Source: Methanobacteriaceae archaeon (GTDB lineage Archaea > Methanobacteriota > Methanobacteria > Methanobacteriales > Methanobacteriaceae). From it: a DNA stretch of 5,599 nucleotides. Location of the stretch: positions 1-5,599 of the forward strand of contig JAUXXK010000169.1 in NCBI GenBank assembly GCA_030681145.1, in the 5' to 3' direction. Below, piece by piece: positions 1 to 5,599 of the stretch (positions are counted from its first letter, which is position 1; every line of letters starts with the position of its first letter). The position numbers and the translations under genes are program-made. The notes beneath the pieces are model-generated. The model did not search any database. It saw only the letters and a program-made list of their open reading frames with translations, and was not told the origin of the DNA.

Positions 1-177
1 GGGCCATGGAGGTTTTATATAGTTTACTTCAGCTTTTAAGGGGAACCATGAATGGTCTCCACCAAGAGCCGTTATTGTAACTTGATGACCACGTTCCACC
101 AGGCCATTGGCCAGCTCAAAAATAACCTTGTATCCTCCAGAAGGGCTAGTAGACCATAATGTGAAATTTATATTCAT
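1..177 (-). CDS. Glycosyltransferase, GT-B fold, family 4-like, N-terminal fragment (runs off left edge)
   Basis: Only the first 59 codons are present. They begin MNINFTLWSTSPSGGYKV and continue with FELANGLVERGHQVTITAL. A short beta strand, a Gly-Gly loop (residues 14-15), a helix with the pattern ELAnxLvexGHxV and a second strand form the classic start of the acceptor-binding Rossmann domain of GT-B enzymes, especially family 4 (retaining, nucleotide-sugar dependent). The donor-binding C-terminal domain lies outside the window, so donor and linkage cannot be judged. The ATG at 177-175 is the likely start because an AAAGGT ribosome binding site lies a few bases upstream and the conserved strand begins almost at once. 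The gene follows the family 2 glycosyltransferase on the same strand after an unusually long 241-bp gap, so it may have its own promoter. From context I infer a cytoplasmic enzyme adding a sugar to a lipid-linked surface glycan. The fold class is fairly sure; the exact family is less so. Confidence 0.8.
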   Translation of the reverse strand, partial: MNINFTLWSTSPSGGYKVIFELANGLVERGHQVTITALGGDHSWFPLKAEVNYIKPPWP

Positions 178-418
178 GTTATTACCTTTAAAATGATAAA
201 ATAATTATTATCCGTATTCTTTATTTATTTAGTTGATAATTTAGAGATTGCTTATCCTTTTTATTTAGTTTTATTTGATTAATTAGGGTTGTATTATTTA
301 GATTTAATATGATAATTTAGTTATTATAATTTTCACTTAAAAATGGATTGATTATTATATCATTGCTTTTATTTACTTAAAAAAGAATTTATTTTAAAAT
401 ATAAGAAGAGTTATTAAT
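178..418. other. AT-rich gap between two same-strand glycosyltransferase genes
   Basis: This 241-bp stretch has no supportable gene. Reading leftward, the direction of both flanking genes, a run of six T residues (six A on the + strand at 379-384) lies about 35 bases past the stop codon of the family 2 glycosyltransferase and could act as an archaeal U-tract terminator. Closer to the next gene an AT-rich TATA-like stretch (+ strand 219-232) sits about 45 bases ahead of its start and could be a promoter, but the whole gap is so AT-rich that such matches are expected by chance. The gap suggests the leftmost gene is at least partly uncoupled from the upstream genes. Confidence 0.45.
379..384 (-). 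terminator. Candidate U-tract terminator after the family 2 glycosyltransferase
   Basis: Six consecutive A on the + strand give a T6 tract on the transcribed strand sense, about 35 bases downstream of the TAA stop at 421-419, and are followed by further T-rich sequence. Archaeal RNA polymerase can terminate at U-rich tracts without a stable hairpin, and I see no strong hairpin here. Chance occurrence in such AT-rich DNA is quite possible. Confidence 0.25.
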
Positions 419-1546
419 TTAAATCTTTAATCGAAAACCATCCCATAAACCCTTTATATAACACTTGAACTTTTTACCACTCTTAAGGTGGATTAGGTAG
501 TACCATATATCTGGCCAGAAAACCCTGGTAAAAAAATATAATAAAAATCTCTGATATTCTTTCTTAGTGGAGTTTTTTCTCACAAAAAAGACCCGGTTAC
601 GGCTTAAATAATAAAGTTCAAAGCAAGGTTTACTAGAGGCCCCGTGCTTATGCCAGATAATAGATAATGGTTGATAAAAAGATTTATAACCCTGCAGAGT
701 TCCTCTATAAGACCAGTCAGTATCCTCCCAGTACATAAAGAACCTTTCATCCAAAAGACCTATCTTTGTTAGAGTCTCCATTTTAACTAGAACGCAGGAT
801 CCTCCCACATAGCCTAACTGAACAGGATTATTGTATTGATTCTCTTCTTCTTTTTTATATCCTCGTTGGAATGTTCTGGCCTTTTTAAGGTTAATGTCTC
901 CGCCACCAGTTATTTGAATAATTTTTTCCGGATAAGAATGGTAAAAATAAGTTTTAGGACCTATAAATCCTATATTTTCATGTTCCTGGGCCATATCTAC
1001 CATTGGTTGGAGAAAATCTTTATCCACTAAGGTGTCGTTATTTAGAAGAAGGATGTAATCACTTTTTATTATGTCTCTGGCAAATTCCATTCCGCGATTA
1101 TTTCCACCGGCAAAACCATGATTTGCATTGTTTTTAATTAAAATTAAATTATCTGGTGCAAGGCCAATGTCCTTTAGAAGACTACTATTGTCCTTTAAAT
1201 TATCTGGTGCAAGGCCAATGTCCTTTAGAATACCTATATTACCCATAAAATTATCTGATTTATCCAGATTAATTGAATAATTCTCTAAATCGTTCTCTTT
1301 TAATTCTTGAATATTAATGGCTTTAGTAGCTCTATTTTTAATTATTTTAGAATTCAAATCCTCAAAAATATCATCTTTTCCAGTACAGTATTCTCTTATT
1401 TTATCCAGTGAATCATCAGTGGAATGATTATCCACTAGAATCACACTGAAAGGATGATAACTAGTTTGATAAACAGATTCCAAACACTCTAATGTGTCTT
1501 TCCAGCCGTTCCAGTTTAATATGATTATAGAAACATGAGGATTCAT
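419..1546 (-). CDS. Family 2 glycosyltransferase (rhamnosyltransferase-like, GT-A fold) with internal repeat
   Basis: This 375-residue protein is a typical inverting GT2 enzyme. The opening strand VSIIILNWNGW (residues 5-15) and the VDNHSTDDS segment (38-46) form the nucleotide-binding part. NHGFAGGNNRG (142-152) is the signature of the rhamnosyltransferase-like subgroup. LLNND (167-171) takes the place of the metal-binding DXD. GGSC (248-251) and WEDTDW (273-278) carry the acceptor and catalytic acidic region, with D/E 274-277 the likely base. Residues 310-375 are rich in aromatic and basic residues (FLLYFFTRVFWPDIWYY) and probably lie on the membrane surface; there is no clear transmembrane helix. 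It should transfer a sugar from a nucleotide donor to a lipid-linked glycan; rhamnose is only a family-level guess. An extra segment of roughly 80 residues (about 55-133) between the second strand and ILIKNN contains an 11-residue sequence, LKDIGLAPDNL, twice (107-117 and 124-134). The start ATG at 1546 is preceded by AAGGA with a 9-base spacer. It lies 53 bp after the flippase and is probably co-transcribed with it. Confidence 0.9.
   Translation of the reverse strand: MNPHVSIIILNWNGWKDTLECLESVYQTSYHPFSVILVDNHSTDDSLDKIREYCTGKDDIFEDLNSKIIKNRATKAINIQELKENDLENYSINLDKSDNFMGNIGILKDIGLAPDNLKDNSSLLKDIGLAPDNLILIKNNANHGFAGGNNRGMEFARDIIKSDYILLLNNDTLVDKDFLQPMVDMAQEHENIGFIGPKTYFYHSYPEKIIQITGGGDINLKKARTFQRGYKKEEENQYNNPVQLGYVGGSCVLVKMETLTKIGLLDERFFMYWEDTDWSYRGTLQGYKSFYQPLSIIWHKHGASSKPCFELYYLSRNRVFFVRKNSTKKEYQRFLLYFFTRVFWPDIWYYLIHLKSGKKFKCYIKGLWDGFRLKI
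1144..1230. repeat. Tandem in-frame repeat, 51-bp period, perfect 36-bp core, inside the GT2 gene
   Basis: Positions 1144-1179 and 1195-1230 are identical over 36 bases, offset by 51 bp (17 codons). The 15-bp spacers after each core (1180-1194 and 1231-1245) match at only 8 of 15 positions. A third, degenerate start of a unit keeps the same phase: the ten bases AAATTATCTG occur at 1146, 1197 and 1248. In protein terms the pattern reads SDNF..., PDNL..., PDNL... every 17 residues, with LKDIGLA ending the first two units. Because 51 is a multiple of three, gain or loss of a unit would keep the reading frame. Confidence 0.95.
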
Positions 1547-1599
1547 ATTTAGGTTTCCTTATTAAATTAAATATCAACTAATTAAAGATATCTTAGAAA

Positions 1600-3036
1600 T
1601 TATTGAGTATTTATACCAACCATACTCTTCAATATATTGATATCCTGTTCATCTATGGCCCGGGTTAAGAAGATACCGACCACATAAACCACTCCACATA
1701 AAATAATCATTAAAATCAGTGGAAGTTGGACATATACCAGAACCAGCAGCATTACTATATTAGGGATAATGATCCTCCATAACTCATTAAATATGGTACG
1801 CCCCACGCTGTAATTAGTTCTGGAAATGATGTAGGTGAATAAAATCATAATCAAAAACTCTGTAAATACTGTGGAAATACTAGCCCCTATAAAACTTAAA
1901 ACAGGAATTATAGCCAAATTAATAGCTATATTAACCAATGCCCCTATGCCTGTTATTTTAGTGACGGATAATTGTTTATTAATTGATCCTAAAAGATTGG
2001 AGGATAAACCGTTGATAAACATGAAGACTATGGTCCAGATTAATATTTGTAACGCAGCCACAGAGGGTAAATATTCAGCAGTATAAACAAATAAAATAAT
2101 ATCTTGAGCTAACATGGTGGTTCCCACGGCTATGGGGGTACTTAAAATCAGCATATACTTGAAAGACCGTTGGTAGGTTAATTTTAGGGTATCTCCGGAG
2201 TGGGTGTAGAACTGACTCATCACCGGGAAAAGGGCTACCATATAAACATTGTAAATGGATAACATAACGAATAACAATTTATATGGTGCATTATACAGGC
2301 CCACCGCAGCATCTCCTTGCATAAATGAAAGCATAACCGAATCTATCCAGAAATAAATGGAGGTAAATACTCCTGTAATTCCAAAAGGTATGGCATTAAT
2401 GATTGTTTCCTTCCAAAAGGCACGGTCAAATTCAAAGGTGAATTTAGTGAACTTCCATGATGTTACAACAATGGAATAAATCAGGGTTATGATACTGGTA
2501 GCCAGATAGGCTAAACTTATGGTTATAATGTCTCCACCCATATAGATGGCCAATAATATTCCAATCAGGAGAAAAGAACTGTTAAGTATGTTTCCAATGG
2601 TTTGATATTCCATTCGTTCATGACCCTGAAACATGGCATTAAACATGGCTGTAAAAGAGGTTAAAATCATGTAAATTCCAATAATCATGATTACATTCAC
2701 TGACTGAGGAGGATAATCCTTTACCAGTACTACTAAGTAAAGTAAAATGAATGTAAAAACAGCCAGAAACATCTTAATGAAGGCCACATTCCCCAAGAAC
2801 TTCGCAGTTTTTTCACGGGCCCTGGCCACTTCTCTGGTGGAATAAGTACTCAACCCTAAATCAGCTAACACACTAAATATTCCTGTAAGTGCCAAAGCCG
2901 CGGAAAGAATACCAAATCCAACGGTTCCCAAGTAACGGGCCGTATATAATGTCCAGACAAAAGCCATGATATTGGTAAATAAAGAGGCTATCATTAACAG
3001 CCCTGTATTTCGTGCTATTCTACGTGCTACACTCAT
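1600..3036 (-). CDS. Polysaccharide flippase, Wzx/RfbX-like (MATE/MOP exporter superfamily)
   Basis: This 478-residue, strongly hydrophobic protein has the length and pattern of the polysaccharide biosynthesis (COG2244-type) exporters. About 14 transmembrane helices can be placed, roughly at 12-30, 40-60, 83-105, 115-133, 147-166, 170-192, 213-235, 250-272, 293-315, 325-345, 360-380, 382-404, 420-437 and 438-457. The N-terminus (VARRIARNTGLLMIASLF), the segment ARYLGTVGFGILSAALALTG (residues 33-52), and GLSTYSTREVAR after helix 2 are typical family landmarks, as are FQGHERMEY (136-144) and AVGLYNAPYKL (244-254). Family members move undecaprenyl- or dolichol-linked glycans from the inner to the outer face of the membrane. 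The start ATG at 3036 has AAGGT upstream and the conserved basic N-terminal helix right after it. It is the first of the leftward genes and faces the UDP-glucose dehydrogenase gene across a shared intergenic region. The substrate is inferred to be the glycan made by the neighbouring enzymes; the family assignment is secure, the substrate is not. Confidence 0.92.
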   Translation of the reverse strand: MSVARRIARNTGLLMIASLFTNIMAFVWTLYTARYLGTVGFGILSAALALTGIFSVLADLGLSTYSTREVARAREKTAKFLGNVAFIKMFLAVFTFILLYLVVLVKDYPPQSVNVIMIIGIYMILTSFTAMFNAMFQGHERMEYQTIGNILNSSFLLIGILLAIYMGGDIITISLAYLATSIITLIYSIVVTSWKFTKFTFEFDRAFWKETIINAIPFGITGVFTSIYFWIDSVMLSFMQGDAAVGLYNAPYKLLFVMLSIYNVYMVALFPVMSQFYTHSGDTLKLTYQRSFKYMLILSTPIAVGTTMLAQDIILFVYTAEYLPSVAALQILIWTIVFMFINGLSSNLLGSINKQLSVTKITGIGALVNIAINLAIIPVLSFIGASISTVFTEFLIMILFTYIISRTNYSVGRTIFNELWRIIIPNIVMLLVLVYVQLPLILMIILCGVVYVVGIFLTRAIDEQDINILKSMVGINTQ

Positions 3037-3491
3037 GAAAAAACCTTGATTATTATAGAAATATGATATTAATATGGATTCTTTTATTCTAATAGATATT
3101 TTAAATTATAATTAATATTCCTAAAAATTTAGTATAATTACCGCTACAAAACTTGCTTGCCTAGTTAAAATAGTATAATTATTATTTTCAATTAATTATT
3201 ATTCTTTTAAACTTAATTAAAACATCTTATTTTAAATATTAAACTAAGTCTTTGATTACTTGAGATTACATAAATATTTAATCCCAAACGTCTTTTATAA
3301 ATGAATTTTAATGATCTTTTATTATATATTATATTAATGAAAATAATTGACCATATAAACATAATATTTATTCAAGATAAACATAAACCATTATTATTAA
3401 TTAATTTAAGAATATGGATTTACAGTCGATTTAATAGCTATTTGAAAATTAATAGGGTGTAGTTTTCTTAAAATGTATTATGGGTGATTTA
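3037..3491. promoter_or_regulatory. Divergent AT-rich intergenic region with candidate archaeal promoters
   Basis: This 455-bp stretch separates the leftward flippase and rightward dehydrogenase genes and should contain promoters for both. For the flippase, the minus-strand TATA-like TTTAAAATAT (+ strand 3096-3105) would place transcription start about 25 bp on and leave a leader of some 35 bases. For the dehydrogenase, TTTTATAAAT (3293-3302), the TATATA-containing run 3317-3330, and CATATAAAC (3352-3360) are all possible boxes; each implies a leader of about 100 bases or more. A direct repeat of GATTAC (3254-3259 and 3264-3269, 10 bp apart) followed by the inverted TAATC (3279-3283) lies just upstream of the first of these. 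The base composition makes chance matches common, so no single box is certain. A 53-codon ATG frame at 3301-3462 is judged to be chance. Confidence 0.5.
3482..3488 (+). promoter_or_regulatory. Ribosome binding site deciding the start of UDP-glucose dehydrogenase
   Basis: GGGTGAT lies 3 bases ahead of the ATG at 3492. Its GGTGAT part is fully complementary to the AUCACC near the 3' end of archaeal 16S rRNA, a usual pattern in methanogens. The in-frame ATG at 3480 overlaps this site and has no comparable sequence of its own at the right distance (the nearest, AGGGTG at 3454-3459, is about 20 bases away). This favours the start at 3492, removing four residues (MGDL). Confidence 0.8.
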
Positions 3492-4796
3492 ATGAAGATA
3501 ACAGTGATAGGTGCAGGTTATGTTGGCCTGGTTACGGCAGTATGTTTTGCTGATTTGGGAAATGAAGTTTTATGTGCAAAAAAAACCGAATCTAATATGG
3601 ATATATTAAAAAAAGGAATATCTCCCATATATGAGGATGGTCTCACTGAAATGCTTAAAAAAAATGTGGAAGACGGAAGAATCAATTTTACCACAGATAT
3701 TCAAGAAGCAGTTAATTTTTCGGATATTATTTTTATTTGTGTTGGAACCCCTCAAAGTGAAAACGGTAAAGCAGACCTATCTCAGGTGGAAGATATATCT
3801 CACAATATCGCCCGGTACATGAATGGATATAAACTAATTGTGGAAAAATCAACGGTCCCCGTAAATACCCATCGTTGGGTTAAAAAAACCATTAAAAGAT
3901 ATGCCCCAGAGGGAACTGATTTTGATGTTGCTTCCAATCCAGAATTTTTAAGAGAGGGTACAGGGGTTTATGATTTCATGAATCCTGATCGTATTGTTGT
4001 GGGAGTGGAAAGTGATATTGCTAAGGCTTTATTTAAAAAGTTGTATGACCCATTTACTGAAAAAGGCCACCATCTTTTAATTACCAACCCTTCCACAGCT
4101 GAACTAATAAAACACGCCTCTAATTCTTTTTTGGCCATGAAAATATCATATATAAACATGATTGCTGGTCTTTGTGATAAAGTTGATGTTGATGTGGAAA
4201 TGGTGGCAGAGGGAATAGGGCTGGATGAGAGAGTCGGCAAAAAATTCTTAAATGCAGGTATTGGATATGGCGGATCTTGTTTTCCTAAGGATGTTAAGGC
4301 CTTTATTAAAATAGCTGAAGATCATGGCCTTGAATTTGGCCTTCTAAAGGAAGCAGAAAAAATTAATGCTCACCAGAGAAGGGCTTTTTTAGATAAAGTA
4401 GAGGACATACTCTGGATTAATAAAGATAAGAATATTGCTATATGGGGATTGGCCTTTAAACCGGATACTGATGATATTCGTGAAGCACCCGCAATTGATA
4501 TTGTACGAGAACTAAAAGAAAATGGCGCCAACCTCCTTTTACATGATCCAGAAGCAATAAATAATTTTAAAAAGATTTTCCCAGAATCAGACCATCTTAA
4601 ATATTATGAAGACCAATATGAAGTTCTTAGAAATGCCGATGCTCTTTTAATAATTACAGAATGGGGACTATACAGAAGTGCAAATCTTAAAAAAGTAAAA
4701 AAATTAATGAGACTACCTATTATTATTGATGGGCGTAATATATTCCAACCCGAAAAGATGAAAGAATTTGAATATTATAGTATGGGAAGAAGATAA
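3492..4796 (+). CDS. UDP-glucose 6-dehydrogenase (UDP-glucose to UDP-glucuronate)
   Basis: The 434-residue product (438 if the less likely ATG at 3480 is used) belongs to the UDP-glucose/GDP-mannose dehydrogenase family, which oxidises a sugar C6 hydroxyl to a carboxylate in two NAD-dependent steps. Numbering from the start at 3492, the sequence shows the Rossmann motif GAGYVG (7-12), ICVGTP (82-87), EKSTVPV (118-124), NPEFLREG (149-156), Lys207 in IKHASNSF, the catalytic Cys263 in GYGGSCFPKD, and GLAFKPDTDDIREAP (319-333) at the start of the C-terminal UDP-binding domain. The length is normal for the family. One residue is odd: the second strand reads VLCAKKT where the family usually has V-D-x-D, so Lys30 replaces the aspartate that binds the NAD ribose. 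UDP-glucose is preferred over UDP-N-acetylmannosamine or GDP-mannose as substrate because a UDP-glucuronate decarboxylase-like gene follows 55 bp downstream, probably in one transcript. The enzyme is cytoplasmic. The family is certain; the substrate is likely. Confidence 0.92.
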   Translation: MKITVIGAGYVGLVTAVCFADLGNEVLCAKKTESNMDILKKGISPIYEDGLTEMLKKNVEDGRINFTTDIQEAVNFSDIIFICVGTPQSENGKADLSQVEDISHNIARYMNGYKLIVEKSTVPVNTHRWVKKTIKRYAPEGTDFDVASNPEFLREGTGVYDFMNPDRIVVGVESDIAKALFKKLYDPFTEKGHHLLITNPSTAELIKHASNSFLAMKISYINMIAGLCDKVDVDVEMVAEGIGLDERVGKKFLNAGIGYGGSCFPKDVKAFIKIAEDHGLEFGLLKEAEKINAHQRRAFLDKVEDILWINKDKNIAIWGLAFKPDTDDIREAPAIDIVRELKENGANLLLHDPEAINNFKKIFPESDHLKYYEDQYEVLRNADALLIITEWGLYRSANLKKVKKLMRLPIIIDGRNIFQPEKMKEFEYYSMGRR

Positions 4797-4838
4797 ATGC
4801 ATAACTTAATGGGGTAGAAACAATATTCCAGTTTATTT

Positions 4839-4844
4839 AAGGAG
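4839..4844 (+). promoter_or_regulatory. Ribosome binding site of the SDR gene
   Basis: AAGGAG lies 7 bases ahead of the ATG at 4852. It is a strong match to the 16S anti-Shine-Dalgarno sequence at a normal distance and fixes the start of the downstream gene. Confidence 0.85.
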
Positions 4845-4851
4845 TCAATAA

Positions 4852-5599
4852 ATGAGTATTAAAGGAAAAATTCTTATTACTGGTGCTGCGGGATTTGTAG
4901 GCAGCCATCTTACTGATAAATTTCTAGATAATGGCTTTGAAGTCACGGGAGTTGATAATTTTATCACCGGAAAAAATGATAATATTTCCCAACATGACTC
5001 AAATCCTTCTTTCAATCTCTTAGAAGCTGATGTTTCTTCTAAAAAAGATATGGATCAATTAAATGAAAAATTTGATACCATACTCCACTTTGCCTGTCCG
5101 GCCAGTCCACAGGATTATTTGAAATTTCCACTAGAGACACTCAAAGCGGATTCATATGGGACCTTTAATACCATGGAGATGGCCCGTGAAATGGACGCCA
5201 CTTTTATTCTGGCATCCACCTCTGAAGTATATGGAGATCCAGAAATTCATCCCCAGGTGGAAACTTATTGGGGTCATGTAAATCCTAATGGCATTAGGTC
5301 TGTTTATGATGAAGCTAAAAGATTCGCAGAATCCGTTACCATGGCCTATCACCGTAAATATGATATGGATGTGAGAATCATCCGATTATTCAACACCTAC
5401 GGCCCTCGTATGAAGATAAATGATGGGCGTGTGGTTCCTAATTTTATTTCTCAGGCTTTAAAGGGAGAACAATTAACTGTGTATGGTGATGGATCACAGA
5501 GCCGCAGTTTCTGCTATGTGGATGATATGGTGGAAGGGATTTATCGAGCAGCTTTATTCTCTAATCTGAGCGGTGAAATCATGAATATAGGCAATCCAG
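4852..5599 (+). CDS. UDP-glucuronate decarboxylase / UDP-xylose synthase-like SDR (runs off right edge)
   Basis: The frame is open from the ATG at 4852 to the window end, giving 249 complete codons of an enzyme normally a little over 300 residues. It is an extended short-chain dehydrogenase: NAD-binding TGAAGFVGSH (residues 10-19), acidic VDNF after the second strand (34-37), HFACPASPQDY (79-89), LASTSEVYGDP (120-130), the active-site Tyr152-x-x-x-Lys156 in SVYDEAKR, RLFNTYGPRM (178-187), NDGRVVPNF (190-198), and GDGSQSRSFCYVDD (212-225). The ACPASP, HPQxExYWG and NTYGPRM segments are characteristic of UDP-glucuronate decarboxylase rather than of dTDP-glucose dehydratase or UDP-glucose 4-epimerase. 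The reaction is oxidation at C4, loss of CO2 from C6 and re-reduction, giving UDP-xylose. It lies 55 bp after the UDP-glucose dehydrogenase, whose product would be its substrate. All catalytic residues expected in this part are present. A related decarboxylase or epimerase acting on another UDP-uronate is the main alternative. Confidence 0.88.
   Translation, partial: MSIKGKILITGAAGFVGSHLTDKFLDNGFEVTGVDNFITGKNDNISQHDSNPSFNLLEADVSSKKDMDQLNEKFDTILHFACPASPQDYLKFPLETLKADSYGTFNTMEMAREMDATFILASTSEVYGDPEIHPQVETYWGHVNPNGIRSVYDEAKRFAESVTMAYHRKYDMDVRIIRLFNTYGPRMKINDGRVVPNFISQALKGEQLTVYGDGSQSRSFCYVDDMVEGIYRAALFSNLSGEIMNIGNP

Noticed and set aside
836..1030. A 64-codon + strand frame opposite the GT2 gene
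   Set aside because: It lies wholly antisense to a well-conserved glycosyltransferase region and has no recognisable protein pattern or ribosome binding site.
1144..1230. The direct repeat as a CRISPR fragment
   Set aside because: There are only two perfect copies with a 15-bp spacer, they are in frame within an intact gene, and the unit translates in phase with the protein.
1835..2086. An 83-codon + strand frame opposite the flippase gene
   Set aside because: It is the antisense shadow of transmembrane coding sequence, with no support of its own.
3130..3181. TAGTATAATTA occurring at 3130 and again at about 3171
   Set aside because: An 11-base match in DNA made almost wholly of A and T is weak evidence, and no further structure surrounds it.
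3301..3462. A 53-codon ATG-to-TAG frame on the + strand in the divergent intergenic region
   Set aside because: It has no ribosome binding site, overlaps the candidate promoters, and its product is mostly Ile, Leu, Asn and Lys as expected from translating random AT-rich DNA.
3968..4240. A 90-codon minus-strand frame opposite the UDP-glucose dehydrogenase gene
   Set aside because: The sense strand encodes conserved family motifs, and the antisense product is low-complexity and unrecognisable.
4797..4817. A six-codon ATG frame directly after the dehydrogenase stop codon
   Set aside because: It is too short to support, has no ribosome binding site of its own, and is not placed to act as an obvious attenuator.
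5152..5352. A 66-codon minus-strand frame opposite the SDR gene
   Set aside because: It covers the conserved active-site region of the sense gene and shows no independent coding features.

Overview
The window looks like part of a cell-surface polysaccharide or glycan locus from an archaeon, most likely a methanogen of the Methanobacteriales (Methanobacterium-like). The grounds are the low GC content, intergenic DNA made almost entirely of A and T, ribosome binding sites of the GGTGAT / AAGGAG type, TATA-like boxes rather than bacterial -35/-10 pairs, and the general look of the proteins. This taxonomic placement is an inference. No rRNA, tRNA, mobile element or CRISPR array is visible.

Layout. 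Three genes point left. In transcription order they are a 14-helix Wzx/MATE-like polysaccharide flippase (3036 to 1600), a family 2 glycosyltransferase (1546 to 419), and the first 59 codons of a GT-B type (family 4-like) glycosyltransferase that runs off the left edge (177 to 1). Two genes point right: a UDP-glucose 6-dehydrogenase (start placed at 3492, end 4796) and a UDP-glucuronate decarboxylase / UDP-xylose synthase-like SDR enzyme that runs off the right edge (4852 to 5599). The two groups are separated by a 455-bp AT-rich divergent intergenic region that should hold both promoters. A second gap of 241 bp separates the two glycosyltransferases.

How the genes fit together. The rightward pair would make UDP-glucuronate from UDP-glucose and then UDP-xylose from UDP-glucuronate. 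The leftward genes would use nucleotide sugars to build a lipid-linked glycan at the inner face of the membrane (the two glycosyltransferases) and move it across (the flippase). The final product (exopolysaccharide, S-layer or protein N-glycan, or other wall polymer) cannot be told from this window, because no polymerase, ligase or oligosaccharyltransferase is present.

Points of interest. The family 2 glycosyltransferase carries a 51-bp-period tandem repeat with a perfect 36-bp core, inside a long extra segment between its nucleotide-binding strands. The UDP-glucose dehydrogenase has lysine where the family normally has the NAD-ribose-binding aspartate. I found no clear evidence of a wholly new system; this is a recognisable glycan locus with a few unusual details.
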